DNA from: an uncultured Christensenellaceae bacterium
GTDB taxonomy: Bacteria; Bacillota; Clostridia; Christensenellales; UBA3700
Reading direction: 5' to 3'
Assembly: GCA_944380275.1 (NCBI GenBank)
Contig: CALWHB010000008.1
Coordinates: 1-48,698 of the forward strand
Length of the DNA stretch: 48,698 nt
The notes under the pieces were generated by a model that worked only from the letters and a program-made list of their open reading frames with translations, searched no databases and was not told where the DNA came from. Made by a program: the position numbers and the translations under genes. Shown one piece after another: positions 34,685 through 42,782 of the stretch (its first letter is position 1; each line of letters begins with the position of its first letter).

Positions 34685-35465
34685 TTTTCCACCTCGTACA
34701 AATCTTTTCAAGTACAAACACGAGAATTTCAAGCAACGCGCCGAGAACGATTGCAATCAACGTCCACGCTATCAGTACCGGGGTGTCCAGGTACAGATTT
34801 GCAAGCTGCATATTAACACCCATACTGTTTTTAGTCTGAGCGAGGACTTCGGCTGCGATTGTCAGTTTTACGGTAAGCGAAAGCGTAGAACGCACAGCCG
34901 AAAACGCCGCAGGAAGAACGGACGGAACGTACAGTTTTGTAATTCTCGTAAAGAAAGGTACGCCGTACACTTTCGCCATCTCGACGAGCTTTTTATCGAC
35001 GCCGGCAATCGCGGTATAAAACGCGCTGTAAAGCAGCGGAAAAATAATCAGTACGGTTACGAAAACGGGTGCCGCCTGCGTATCGTTGTTCATCCACAGC
35101 AGACACAGAAGTATCACGCTCATCGTGGGAGTAGAACGCATTACGGCGATTACGGGCGCAAGCAATTTCGCGAGCAGACTGACGAAAGCAGCCGCTACAG
35201 AAAGCAACAGCGCAACGGCAAAGCTGAGGGCAAACCCTCTGAGAGCGCGCAGCAGCGTTGCGGCGATATCTATATAGGTACCGCTCTTTCCCAGCAAATC
35301 CCCAAGACCGTCCATTGTAGAGCCTATCGAAGGCACGAGCAGGTCATTTCCCGTATATGCCGCCGTTATCGCCCACAGCGCGACGATAATCGCGAGCGAA
35401 AACAGCGGATAAATCAAAGAAAAAATCTGTTTCCCGTGCGCAGACAGGAATTTTTTTACCTTCAT
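34677..35465 (-). CDS. ABC importer permease, SsuC/TauC type
   Basis: 262 residues, about six membrane helices, with the EAA-like loop MAKVYGVPFFTRITKLYVPSVLP-type sequence that docks the ATPase. Both neighbours belong to the same importer. It starts 18 nt after the binding-protein stop. Its subfamily is the binding-protein-dependent inner-membrane component; it probably works as a homodimer since no second permease is present. Confidence 0.88.
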   Translation of the reverse strand: MKVKKFLSAHGKQIFSLIYPLFSLAIIVALWAITAAYTGNDLLVPSIGSTMDGLGDLLGKSGTYIDIAATLLRALRGFALSFAVALLLSVAAAFVSLLAKLLAPVIAVMRSTPTMSVILLCLLWMNNDTQAAPVFVTVLIIFPLLYSAFYTAIAGVDKKLVEMAKVYGVPFFTRITKLYVPSVLPAAFSAVRSTLSLTVKLTIAAEVLAQTKNSMGVNMQLANLYLDTPVLIAWTLIAIVLGALLEILVFVLEKICTRWKNA

Positions 35466-35483
35466 TTGTAAATATAACCGTCC

Positions 35484-36509
35484 TTATTTTGCAACGTAAT
35501 ACAAGCCGTCGTCCGGAAGTTTTCCTCCGATAGCGGCAGGATTGATGGCGTTTATCGCGTTAAGCATAGCGACATAATCCTCTTTTGCGTCCGCAATACG
35601 CACCAGCTTGCAGTTGCAGCGCGCAAGCGTTGTTGCAGACATCTGAGTGTTGAGCGACGTCTGCGGATAAGCCTTTACCAATACAGAACTGACGCTGTCG
35701 CTGTTTTCCGCTATAAACTCTGCATTTAATGACATCTTCTCTATAAGCTGAGCCACAAATTCGGGGTCGCTCTCGCATACCGACGCTTTGGCTATAAGCA
35801 CCGCCTGAGGGTACCCCTCTGTTTCGCTGCCGGTATATTCCTGCCACAGTTTCTGCAAGTCGAAAAGTTCTGTAATTCCGCTCTGCGCGAGTCCTTTGCT
35901 TGCCGCAGGTTCTGCGATTACGCCTATAGCCTCCTCGCCGTTCTTATTAGCAGCGACAAGCTGACTCATAACGCCGCTGCCGTCGGCGACATAGGTAATG
36001 ACGACTTTGCCTTCGACAGCAGAATCGCCCTGTTCGTAAACGATGCCGGCGTCTGAAAGAAGAGTCTGAAAGATATAATCTGGCACACTGCCCTGTCCTA
36101 TAGAAAACACGCGTTTTCCGACGAGGTCGCCCAGAGTCTTTACCTCGCTGTTTGCACCCAGAACGTACAGATTGCCCTGCGTAACGGTGGCAAGCAGTTT
36201 TACACCCTGTCCTTTATTATAGAGATTAGCAGCGAGGTTTGCAGGCACGACGGCAAAATCAGCCTGTACCGCACGTGTGCCGATTGACGACGACTGAACT
36301 ATCTCAACTCCCTTAAGTTTGCCGAAAGAGCCGTTTTTGTCTATTTCGTCCAAAAGGTTTACCGTAGCAAGAGCGGGCGCGCCGTCCGGCACGACCATAG
36401 AGAATCCTTCTTCCTGAGTGTTGTCGTTGCAAGCGGTAAAAGCCGCCGCAAGAGATACCGCAAGCACGAGGCAAAGCGATATTGCCGCAAATCTTAGTGT
36501 CTTTTTCAT
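35484..36509 (-). CDS. ABC importer substrate-binding lipoprotein, NMT1/SsuA-like
   Basis: 341 residues from the ATG at 36509 (AGGAGA at a 7-nt distance). A lipoprotein signal peptide ends in the lipobox AAFTAC, so the mature protein is anchored outside the membrane by Cys. The rest has the two-lobe periplasmic-binding fold of the NMT1/SsuA type, with VPDGAPALATVNL at the start and VGKRVFSIGQGSVP in the middle. Family ligands include sulfonates and thiamine precursors. It follows the TM1266-like gene by 113 nt and a partial direct repeat of that gene's end. Confidence 0.85.
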   Translation of the reverse strand: MKKTLRFAAISLCLVLAVSLAAAFTACNDNTQEEGFSMVVPDGAPALATVNLLDEIDKNGSFGKLKGVEIVQSSSIGTRAVQADFAVVPANLAANLYNKGQGVKLLATVTQGNLYVLGANSEVKTLGDLVGKRVFSIGQGSVPDYIFQTLLSDAGIVYEQGDSAVEGKVVITYVADGSGVMSQLVAANKNGEEAIGVIAEPAASKGLAQSGITELFDLQKLWQEYTGSETEGYPQAVLIAKASVCESDPEFVAQLIEKMSLNAEFIAENSDSVSSVLVKAYPQTSLNTQMSATTLARCNCKLVRIADAKEDYVAMLNAINAINPAAIGGKLPDDGLYYVAK

Positions 36510-36560
36510 AATATATTCTCCTGAATTTTTATTTCGCAAATATTTGAGAAAATCCGCACA

Positions 36561-36663
36561 AATCAGAGCTGTTTTTACGTTGATAGTCAGTATTACTCCC
36601 TCTGCTGAGCAACCAATGATTTTCAGTCGGTTTCAACAGAAATGAGAGCTGATTTTACGTTGA
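36561..36663. repeat. 23-nt direct repeat at the end of the TM1266-like gene
   Basis: The 23-nt segment at 36561-36583 matches 36641-36663 with two mismatches, exactly 80 nt apart. The second copy is coding (C-terminal VNVKSALIS on the minus strand). The first translates in the same sense as NVKTALI, so it may be a duplicated gene end. Confidence 0.5.
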
Positions 36664-36877
36664 CTTCCTCAATTCTGCCCAGCTTGCCGCAAAGGGCAGA
36701 AATCTTTTCGGTATCCCCGTTCACTATCAGACTTATCGTATTGATTCCTGTAGTTTTGTCAGGAATACCCATCCTTCCCACGATTATGTCGCCGTAATCT
36801 GAAAGAAGGCTCTGCACCTTTTCCACTCTTTCTCTTCCCACTTTAAGCACAATGCCTATTACACCCGTCTTTTTCAT
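36623..36877 (-). CDS. TM1266-like ACT-domain regulator
   Basis: 84 residues, an ACT-like ferredoxin fold with beta strands GVIGIVLKV and GINTISLIVNG and the conserved GDIIVGRMGIPDK and LCGKLGRIEEVNVK blocks. This is the putative iron-only-hydrogenase system regulator family (TM1266). Such proteins bind small ligands and may control nearby genes. It heads the ABC importer unit after AAAGGAG, about 240 nt from the predicted promoter, with an attenuator-like hairpin in between. Direct DNA binding is not suggested by the sequence. Confidence 0.8.
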   Translation of the reverse strand: MKKTGVIGIVLKVGRERVEKVQSLLSDYGDIIVGRMGIPDKTTGINTISLIVNGDTEKISALCGKLGRIEEVNVKSALISVETD

Positions 36878-36975
36878 AACATACTCCTTTTGTCTTATAA
36901 AATATTCTTTCCCTTTTCCTTGCGTTTACTCTCAAAGCCCAAACGGACGCCGCACGCAAAAAGTACAGAAAAAAT

Positions 36976-37116
36976 TCCGCCTTCGTTCCCGAAGACGGAG
37001 TTATGCCATAGCGAACAACAACTCTTTCTCTTACTCTCGGAACGAATCTTCGATTGGGAACAAAGATATTTCAACAGTTTTGCGAGCCTCGCGCCGATAA
37101 ATCGGCAACTCGGGTC
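36976..37116 (-). promoter_or_regulatory. Attenuator-like RNA leader of the ABC importer operon
   Basis: The leader contains a 10-bp terminator hairpin (36976-36985 with 36990-36999, one G-U pair, GGAA loop) followed by six T at 36969-36974. Upstream on the same RNA, TTCGTTCC (37039-37046) is fully complementary to GGAACGAA (36982-36989), which is the terminator's loop and 3' arm. Formation of one excludes the other. Earlier hairpins near 37085-37110 form a possible sensing part. No match to a known riboswitch or T-box sequence is evident. Confidence 0.6.
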
Positions 37117-37122
37117 GTTTGT

Positions 37123-37151
37123 ATTTTATTATATATCTGTACATATGTCAA
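37123..37151 (-). promoter_or_regulatory. Promoter of the TM1266-ABC operon
   Basis: TTGACA (37146-37151), 17 nt, TAAAAT (37123-37128) on the minus strand, one of the best promoter matches in the window. Start near 37116. Confidence 0.8.
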
Positions 37152-37247
37152 CCGTATTGCAAATGTTAAGACAAATATATAAGTCAGTGCAAGCCGCGTT
37201 ATACGGCAGCGTTGCGTAAAATCGGTTCAGCCGGTAAAAACAAAAAA

Positions 37248-37268
37248 GCACCCGAACAAGTCGGGTGC
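37248..37268 (-). terminator. Terminator after the S41 protease gene
   Basis: GCACCCGA (37248-37255) pairs with TCGGGTGC (37261-37268), with a T-run on the minus strand (A42-A47 region). A clean intrinsic terminator. Confidence 0.9.
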
Positions 37269-37281
37269 AAAAGCATCGTTT

Positions 37282-38658
37282 TCAAGCCGCATCTGCCGAC
37301 GAAAGAGCGAAGAAATCCACCGCCTCTTTCAGGCAGGGGTCGCCCGACATATAATATGTGCCTGACGCGTCTGCAGCAATATCGGGGGTAAGTCCCACGC
37401 CGTGTATATTCTTTTCAAATACGGTCGTACCGTTATCTCCCGTCGGGATATAATACTTTCCGTTGGTGATATACAGTTCGTACTTCGCATTTTCGTAAGT
37501 CAATACAATCTGCGCGACGCCTTTACCGTAAGTCTGCTCTCCTATAGACTTTATACCGCAATAATGAGAAAGCGTTGCCGTCAGAAGTTCTGAAGAAGAC
37601 GCAGAAGAACCGTTTACGAGAACGACGCAGTCAAAACCGTCGATTTTGTCATAAAGATTAAACGACTTATATACCGTTCCGTCGAGGTCGCTCGTATAAG
37701 TGTCCTGAGTATAGAAATAGGTTTCAGCCATATCACCGCCGCCTTCGTTGTAGACGTATTTCGCCATAGGTACGTCCGTCGTCTTTCCGTTGCTCTTTAC
37801 AAAGTAAGACGCAATAAATCCGCACATCATGGTAGAACCCCCTCCGTTGCCGCGCAAATCGAGAACGAGTTTGTTGGGTTTGTCTTCATCGGCAATAAAC
37901 GCATTGACAGCGGCATAGAAATCGTCGGGAGCGGTATCTCCGAACTCCGTAAGTCTGATATATCCGACGTTGGAAGGAAGTCCCGTAACGTCAGAATCCA
38001 GATAATAAGCGACCGGTGAGTGGAAAAGCTTTTTTTCTATTACGAAATTGTAATAATAGTACGGCATATCGCCGGAAACCGCCGGTCTTTTCACCGTAAG
38101 CGACAAAGTATCTCCCACACTTGAAAGCACCTGATTAAACGCCTGACTGTTGAGATGCTGAACAGTTTTTCCGTTAATCGCGATGACCTCGTCGCCCACT
38201 TTGAGCTGCACGTTGCCCGTACCGTTTTCAAGTACGTTATACGCGCTTGCCGCAGGAGAACCGGGCGCAACTGAAGTTATATAATAATTGCAGTATTCGT
38301 TATACGTAAAAGTCAGCCCGGCAGAAAGGCTCTGCATACCAGTGGGAGTCGCCTCAACCATACCCGTATAAGGGTCGACGCTGTTTGCAACCGCCGCAGC
38401 AACGATATACTGAAACTGCTCCCAGTCGATTTCGTCGATATAGTATCTGTTGAGGGCGTCCAGCACGGTTTTCACCATAGGCATTTCGGATTCGACTGAA
38501 TTACCTGCCGCATACATAGTGCCGCCGAAGAACGCCGCACCGGCGACTATCGCAAGCACGAGAACGCAGACGAGCGCGATTACCGCAATTTTCTTTTTTG
38601 AAGGTTTACTCTGCTGAGGATACTCGTTGTAAATATCCTTTTCTTCAAACATATCCAT
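37282..38658 (-). CDS. S41 family carboxy-terminal processing protease
   Basis: 458 residues. A short cytosolic part is followed by a membrane anchor at 22-45 (KKIAVIALVCVLVLAIVAGA) and an extracellular domain with a PDZ part (about 110-205) and an S41 catalytic core with the Ser in LVNGSSASSSELL and the Lys in IGEQTYGKG. Such CtpA-like enzymes trim exported or damaged proteins, and in sporeformers some act in sporulation signalling; no specific target can be read. AAGGAG lies 5 nt before the ATG. The unit ends at 37248. Confidence 0.92.
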   Translation of the reverse strand: MDMFEEKDIYNEYPQQSKPSKKKIAVIALVCVLVLAIVAGAAFFGGTMYAAGNSVESEMPMVKTVLDALNRYYIDEIDWEQFQYIVAAAVANSVDPYTGMVEATPTGMQSLSAGLTFTYNEYCNYYITSVAPGSPAASAYNVLENGTGNVQLKVGDEVIAINGKTVQHLNSQAFNQVLSSVGDTLSLTVKRPAVSGDMPYYYYNFVIEKKLFHSPVAYYLDSDVTGLPSNVGYIRLTEFGDTAPDDFYAAVNAFIADEDKPNKLVLDLRGNGGGSTMMCGFIASYFVKSNGKTTDVPMAKYVYNEGGGDMAETYFYTQDTYTSDLDGTVYKSFNLYDKIDGFDCVVLVNGSSASSSELLTATLSHYCGIKSIGEQTYGKGVAQIVLTYENAKYELYITNGKYYIPTGDNGTTVFEKNIHGVGLTPDIAADASGTYYMSGDPCLKEAVDFFALSSADAA

Positions 38659-38694
38659 AATATCTCCTTCGGCGCGATGCCTTGGATATTGGCG

Positions 38695-38732
38695 CGTAAA
38701 GCGGAAAAACCAAACACGTTTTCCGCTTTACG
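38695..38732. repeat. 14-bp inverted repeat between malic enzyme and the protease
   Basis: CGTAAAGCGGAAAA (38695-38708) pairs perfectly with TTTTCCGCTTTACG (38719-38732), with no U-run on either side. It may be an RNA-stability or processing element of the leftward transcript, or a terminator of low efficiency. Confidence 0.5.
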
Positions 38733-38783
38733 TTATCCGCCTTTAATTATTATTCCCTTTTTGAGTTAAAAGGAAATTAAAAA

Positions 38784-39947
38784 TCATATTCTGTTGACTT
38801 TGTCCGCTATTGCCCGGTCGTAAACGGCTTTTGCGACCGTTGCCCCCACTCTTTCGTCAAAAGCCTTGGGAAGTATATAGTCCGCGCAAAGTTCTTCGTC
38901 GGAAACGAGTCCCGCAAGCGCGTCGACTGCCGCAAGTTTCATATTTTCGGTAATCGCACTTGCTCTTGCGTCCAGCGCGCCTCTGAAAATACCGGGGAAA
39001 GCAAGCACGTTGTTAATCTGGTTTGCATAATCTGAGCGACCCGTACCGACAACCGCCGCGCCGCCTTTTTTCGCCTCGTCGGGATATATTTCGGGGACGG
39101 GGTTGGACATTGCAAAGACAATAGGCTTATCCGCCATGCCTTTGACCATATCTGCGGTAACGGTGTTGGGACCTGAAACGCCGATAAGCACGTCTGCGCC
39201 TTCGAGAGCCTCTTTCGCGCCGCCCTTTTTGCCCTCTTTATTAGTAAGTTCGGCAAGCTGGGTCTTGGACCAGTCCATATTCTCTCTGCCTTTATAAAGA
39301 ATCCCTTTTCTGTCCACAAGTACCAAATCTTTAACTCCGGCAGCAAGCAGAAGTCTTGCGATTGCGCCGCCTGCCGCGCCCGTGCCGAGTATCGCAGCCG
39401 TAACGTTTTCAAGTTTTTTACCCACGATTTTGAGTGCGTTCTTAAGCGCGGCGAGAACGACTATTGCCGTGCCGTGCTGGTCGTCGTGGAAAACGGGAAT
39501 ATCCAGTTTACTCTTCAGAGCCTCTTCAATCTCAAAACATCTGGGTGCGGATATATCCTCAAGGTTGATTCCGCCAAATGTCGGAGCAATAGCCACGCAG
39601 GCGTCGATAATCTCCTGCGTATTCTGGGTGGAAAGACAAATCGGGAAAGCGTCCACACCGCCGAATTTTTTAAACAGACAGCACTTGCCTTCCATTACGG
39701 GCATACCCGCAAGTCCGCCTATGTTGCCCAGTCCCAGAACCGCGCTGCCGTCCGTTATAACGGCAACCAGATTATGCTTGCCCGTATAGGTATATGCAAG
39801 CGACGGGTCCTTAGCTATTTCAAGGCAAGGCTCCGCTACTCCGGGCGTATACGCGACAGAAAGGTCGTGCGCGTTTGTTACGGGTGCTTTGCTGATTACT
39901 TCAAGTTTTCCGTGCCACTTCTTATGCATGTCTAATGCTTCGCTCAT
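38784..39947 (-). CDS. NAD(P)-dependent malic enzyme
   Basis: Decarboxylates malate to pyruvate with reduction of NAD(P). The 387 residues begin with the tyrosine/lysine region SVAYTPGVAEPC, the metal-binding block INLEDISAP with FHDDQHGTA, and the Rossmann nucleotide motif GTGAAGGAIARLL. The length fits the short bacterial malic enzymes (MaeA/YtsJ type) without the C-terminal phosphotransacetylase domain. NAD versus NADP use is not decided by the motif. GGAGA lies 7 nt before the ATG. Confidence 0.94.
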   Translation of the reverse strand: MSEALDMHKKWHGKLEVISKAPVTNAHDLSVAYTPGVAEPCLEIAKDPSLAYTYTGKHNLVAVITDGSAVLGLGNIGGLAGMPVMEGKCCLFKKFGGVDAFPICLSTQNTQEIIDACVAIAPTFGGINLEDISAPRCFEIEEALKSKLDIPVFHDDQHGTAIVVLAALKNALKIVGKKLENVTAAILGTGAAGGAIARLLLAAGVKDLVLVDRKGILYKGRENMDWSKTQLAELTNKEGKKGGAKEALEGADVLIGVSGPNTVTADMVKGMADKPIVFAMSNPVPEIYPDEAKKGGAAVVGTGRSDYANQINNVLAFPGIFRGALDARASAITENMKLAAVDALAGLVSDEELCADYILPKAFDERVGATVAKAVYDRAIADKVNRI

Positions 39948-40020
39948 AGTATATCTCCAATATAATTTTTAGTATTTTTTAGTAGTTTCAATTATTTTCA
40001 ACAATAAAACCGCAACAGAC

Positions 40021-41097
40021 TCAGCAATCGCGGTTGATTTTTCTTTCGCTTATCTTGTCAAAGCAGTTGCCTGCTTTCTTTACTTCGACCGTAACCGCGT
40101 CACCGCGTTTCAACTCTTCCGCCTTTCCGCACAGGAAGTTATCGTCCCGTCTGAACATTGCCATATTGCCGTCCTTTGTGCTGATAAGCGCAATAACTTG
40201 CCATTGTCCGTCTTTGTCTTTGACGGCATTGACGTCTTCGGGATAAACGCATGCGCATACCAGCTTGTTGACATAGTTGTCGGCAATAGGCGGATAAATC
40301 ACTTTGACTTCTTCACCGTCATACATTTTGACGGTATAGCCGTTCTCTCTTTTCTTGAGATAGCCTGAAATCAGCCCCACGTTTTCATCCAGTCCTCTTA
40401 TTACGGCAAGACTCATAGGATTTTTATAAAGGTGATAGTAGTCGTCTATCTGCTCTATTTTGCCGCCCTGAATAACAGCTATTCTGTCGCCGAGAGTACT
40501 CGCCTCAATAATTCTGTCAGTTGCATAAATTACAACGGCATCACTGTCTGCAACCGCCTGATAAAGCAAGCCGAAGAGGTTTCTGCGTACAGAATAATCT
40601 ATTTTTCCAAACACATTGTCAAGAAGATAAAGTTTGCTCTCTCTGACAAAGATGCGCGCAAGCAAAACTCTGCATTTCTGAACTTCGGTAAGCTCCTTGA
40701 CCTTGACGTTAAGCAAATCGTCAACTCTGAAAAGTTCTGACACATAACTGAGTCTTGACGCGATGTATGCGTCGTCGCAATTCCTCAGGACAAGCGGTCT
40801 GACTATATTTTTCAGTACGCTCTGACGAGGCATAAGACTTCCTTCGTCAAAGCTGTAAGTAATTTCCCTTTCTTCATCCGGAACATCTCTCAGCTCTCTG
40901 CCGCAAAGCTGAATACTTCCGCCGTACTCTTCAAGTCCTGCAAGCGCACGCAACAGCGAAGTTTTGCCCTGGTTCTGACCACCGAACACACAAAGTTTTT
41001 CTCCCTCAAGCAATTCAAAGTCCACGTCGCCCACAGCGTCGTAGCCCCCGTAATAAGTGAGAGAAAGGTCTTTGACTTTTAATACAGTATTTTCCAT
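40021..41097 (-). CDS. Degenerate MalK-like ABC ATPase
   Basis: 358 residues with an ABC ATPase fold (about 1-235) and a C-terminal OB-like regulatory domain (about 240-355), as in MalK/UgpC. Walker A is kept (GGQNQGKTS, 39-47), but other key residues are not: no Gln at the Q-loop (YSFDEGS, about 81-87), LTEVQ in place of LSGGQ (136-140), Walker B ends in D160-N161 where D-E is normal, and the switch position is D194 in YATD where a His is expected. It probably binds but does not turn over ATP efficiently. No permease lies nearby. Function unknown; a regulatory role is possible. Leader very short. Confidence 0.8.
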   Translation of the reverse strand: MENTVLKVKDLSLTYYGGYDAVGDVDFELLEGEKLCVFGGQNQGKTSLLRALAGLEEYGGSIQLCGRELRDVPDEEREITYSFDEGSLMPRQSVLKNIVRPLVLRNCDDAYIASRLSYVSELFRVDDLLNVKVKELTEVQKCRVLLARIFVRESKLYLLDNVFGKIDYSVRRNLFGLLYQAVADSDAVVIYATDRIIEASTLGDRIAVIQGGKIEQIDDYYHLYKNPMSLAVIRGLDENVGLISGYLKKRENGYTVKMYDGEEVKVIYPPIADNYVNKLVCACVYPEDVNAVKDKDGQWQVIALISTKDGNMAMFRRDDNFLCGKAEELKRGDAVTVEVKKAGNCFDKISERKINRDC

Positions 41098-41106
41098 ATC
41101 TTAATT

Positions 41107-41135
41107 ATTATAAAATATTTGTCTGCCTTATGCAA
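41107..41135 (-). promoter_or_regulatory. Promoter of the MalK-like gene, near-leaderless
   Basis: TTGCAT (41130-41135), 17 nt, TATAAT (41107-41112). The ATG at 41097 is only 9 nt past the -10, so the leader should be about 0-3 nt. No Shine-Dalgarno site fits. Confidence 0.7.
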
Positions 41136-42685
41136 CCGATTGCAAAATATTCACGTTTTATTATTTGACACCATGCCGTCAGACTTTGGGCAATGATTTT
41201 ATGCTCTTTTATTAAAGTTGTTTTCACGACAAAACGATTATTTTCTACAACTTGAATCAGTCCGCTCATAATCACAAATTATTATATCTCCTCACTTAAA
41301 AATAAGTATTCGCCGTCATTAACGGTCAGCTGCACATTTATCGTACCTTCAGCCTCAATCGTTTCCGCTTTAAAATTACAATTTTTACTTCATCAGACCA
41401 TAATAATATAAACAAGCACCTATACCCGCCTTTTATGCGTTTTTCATTAACGCTCAGTAAAATATTACAATCTCATCTGCACTCACCCCACTGAAACACA
41501 CGTTAAAGTCATCGTATGAGGGTGCAAGCAGTTTTGAGCAGCATTTACTTGTACGGAATTATATAACGATAAATATGTCAAAGCAACCAGTACGGGTACA
41601 AGGCAAATGCCTCATGAATATTGAATATATTATCAATACATTTACGCAGTAGTTACGCACCCTTATCTCTTTAAACCGGTTCGTGTTATTCCTATCAGGG
41701 ATGTAACCTTCCGGCATTTACGCACATAAAACCGCTTTGATTATAAATCTTAAAATTCCTTCATACTTGCGACTTAAAACACCTTTCTCTCAAACAAATA
41801 TTTTCTCTGTTTAAATCCGTCGTTTACACGCATAAAATCTGTATATTTTCTCAATTATAAACAGGCTCTTCATTATAATTGCAATTTACAATAACAAACA
41901 ATACCCCGGTATTTTCTTACATAAATTTTATTTCGATTTATCATTTGTGGCTGTATTTGAAATCGTATACGTTTACAGTTTTTTCAAAACATTTCACCTT
42001 TGTATTGAGCGAATTTTCAGCTTGTATAATTTTTTGTTTCAGGCAATTCAGGTAAATTCAATACGTCTTTCGTTAACGTTTCGTTATTTTATTAGGATTT
42101 TGTTATTTTATTAGGGTTTTGTTACTTAATCATAATGAATAATAATTGATACTAATTGATAATAATATAATAAATTACGATTGATTGTTTTGTTTTATAC
42201 AATATCCTTCCTAAACGCATTATCAAAACAATAGAGCCTCTCAAACATATTTTATCCAAACCGCAAAACACCATCAATGTACGCAATGACAATCTGCAAT
42301 ATACGGTGTTATACTCGCGACGCTCGCGTTTGCAATAATTTATTGGTCTGCCCTTATACGTGCCACCGTGCGCATCTCCGTTTATCTTCGTTGAAATGAT
42401 TAATAATGTTGCCAACAAATCACCCCGATAAAAACAGCTATGATTTTTTCACACTCGCGTTGCCGTAACAGAAAAAACCGCTTAAACGTTACAGCTCGTT
42501 GCTTGCATCATATCTGCCTGAAAACGCGCACACAATATATTTTATTTTTATTATTTTTCAAATAACCTGCGTTTCAACCGACATCCGACTGAGCAGTCAA
42601 TTTTATAAATTTTACTATGCGCGACCTTACAAACGTATGTTTTGTGCAAATTTTTATCCGATTTGTCATTAAGACGTCTGCGCGT
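41136..42685. other. A+T-rich region with possible decayed coding pieces
   Basis: No intact gene is convincing in this 1.5-kb stretch. On the minus strand short open pieces read like protein: one ends in AEGTINVQLTVNDGEYLF (about 41300-41390), another contains LAPSYDDFNVCFSGVSADEI (about 41460-41540). They are broken by stops and shifts, as in an old pseudogene. Near 42083-42131 a 19-nt unit (GTTATTTTATTAGG plus T-rich end) is repeated about 2.5 times. An 88-residue frame (TTG start, 42152-42418) is doubtful. Confidence 0.35.
42083..42131. repeat. 19-nt tandem repeat
   Basis: Two units (42083-42101 and 42102-42120) differ at one base, and a third partial unit follows to 42131. A+T-rich, in a non-coding stretch. 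Confidence 0.7.
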
Positions 42686-42714
42686 TTGCGTTGTACGGCA
42701 CGCTGTGATATACT
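42686..42714 (+). promoter_or_regulatory. Promoter of the GPH transporter gene
   Basis: TTGCGT (42686-42691), 17 nt, TATACT (42709-42714). The leader carries a 7-bp hairpin GCCGTCC/GGACGGC (42741-42747 with 42763-42769) just before the ribosome site AAGGGGA. Confidence 0.6.
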
Positions 42715-42782
42715 GTTTATGGCGCAAAAATCAATTTGACGCCGTCCGCTCAGATTGCGTCAGGACGGCATAAGGGGATTTT

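Noticed and set aside
36878-37116. T-box or TPP riboswitch
   Set aside because: The T-box GGUGG-type motif and the TPP CUGAGA motif are not visible.
42152-42418. 88-residue frame on the minus strand with TTG start
   Set aside because: Low-complexity ends, many Arg/Cys/Tyr, no domain, in A+T-rich spacer; more likely chance or a repeat.
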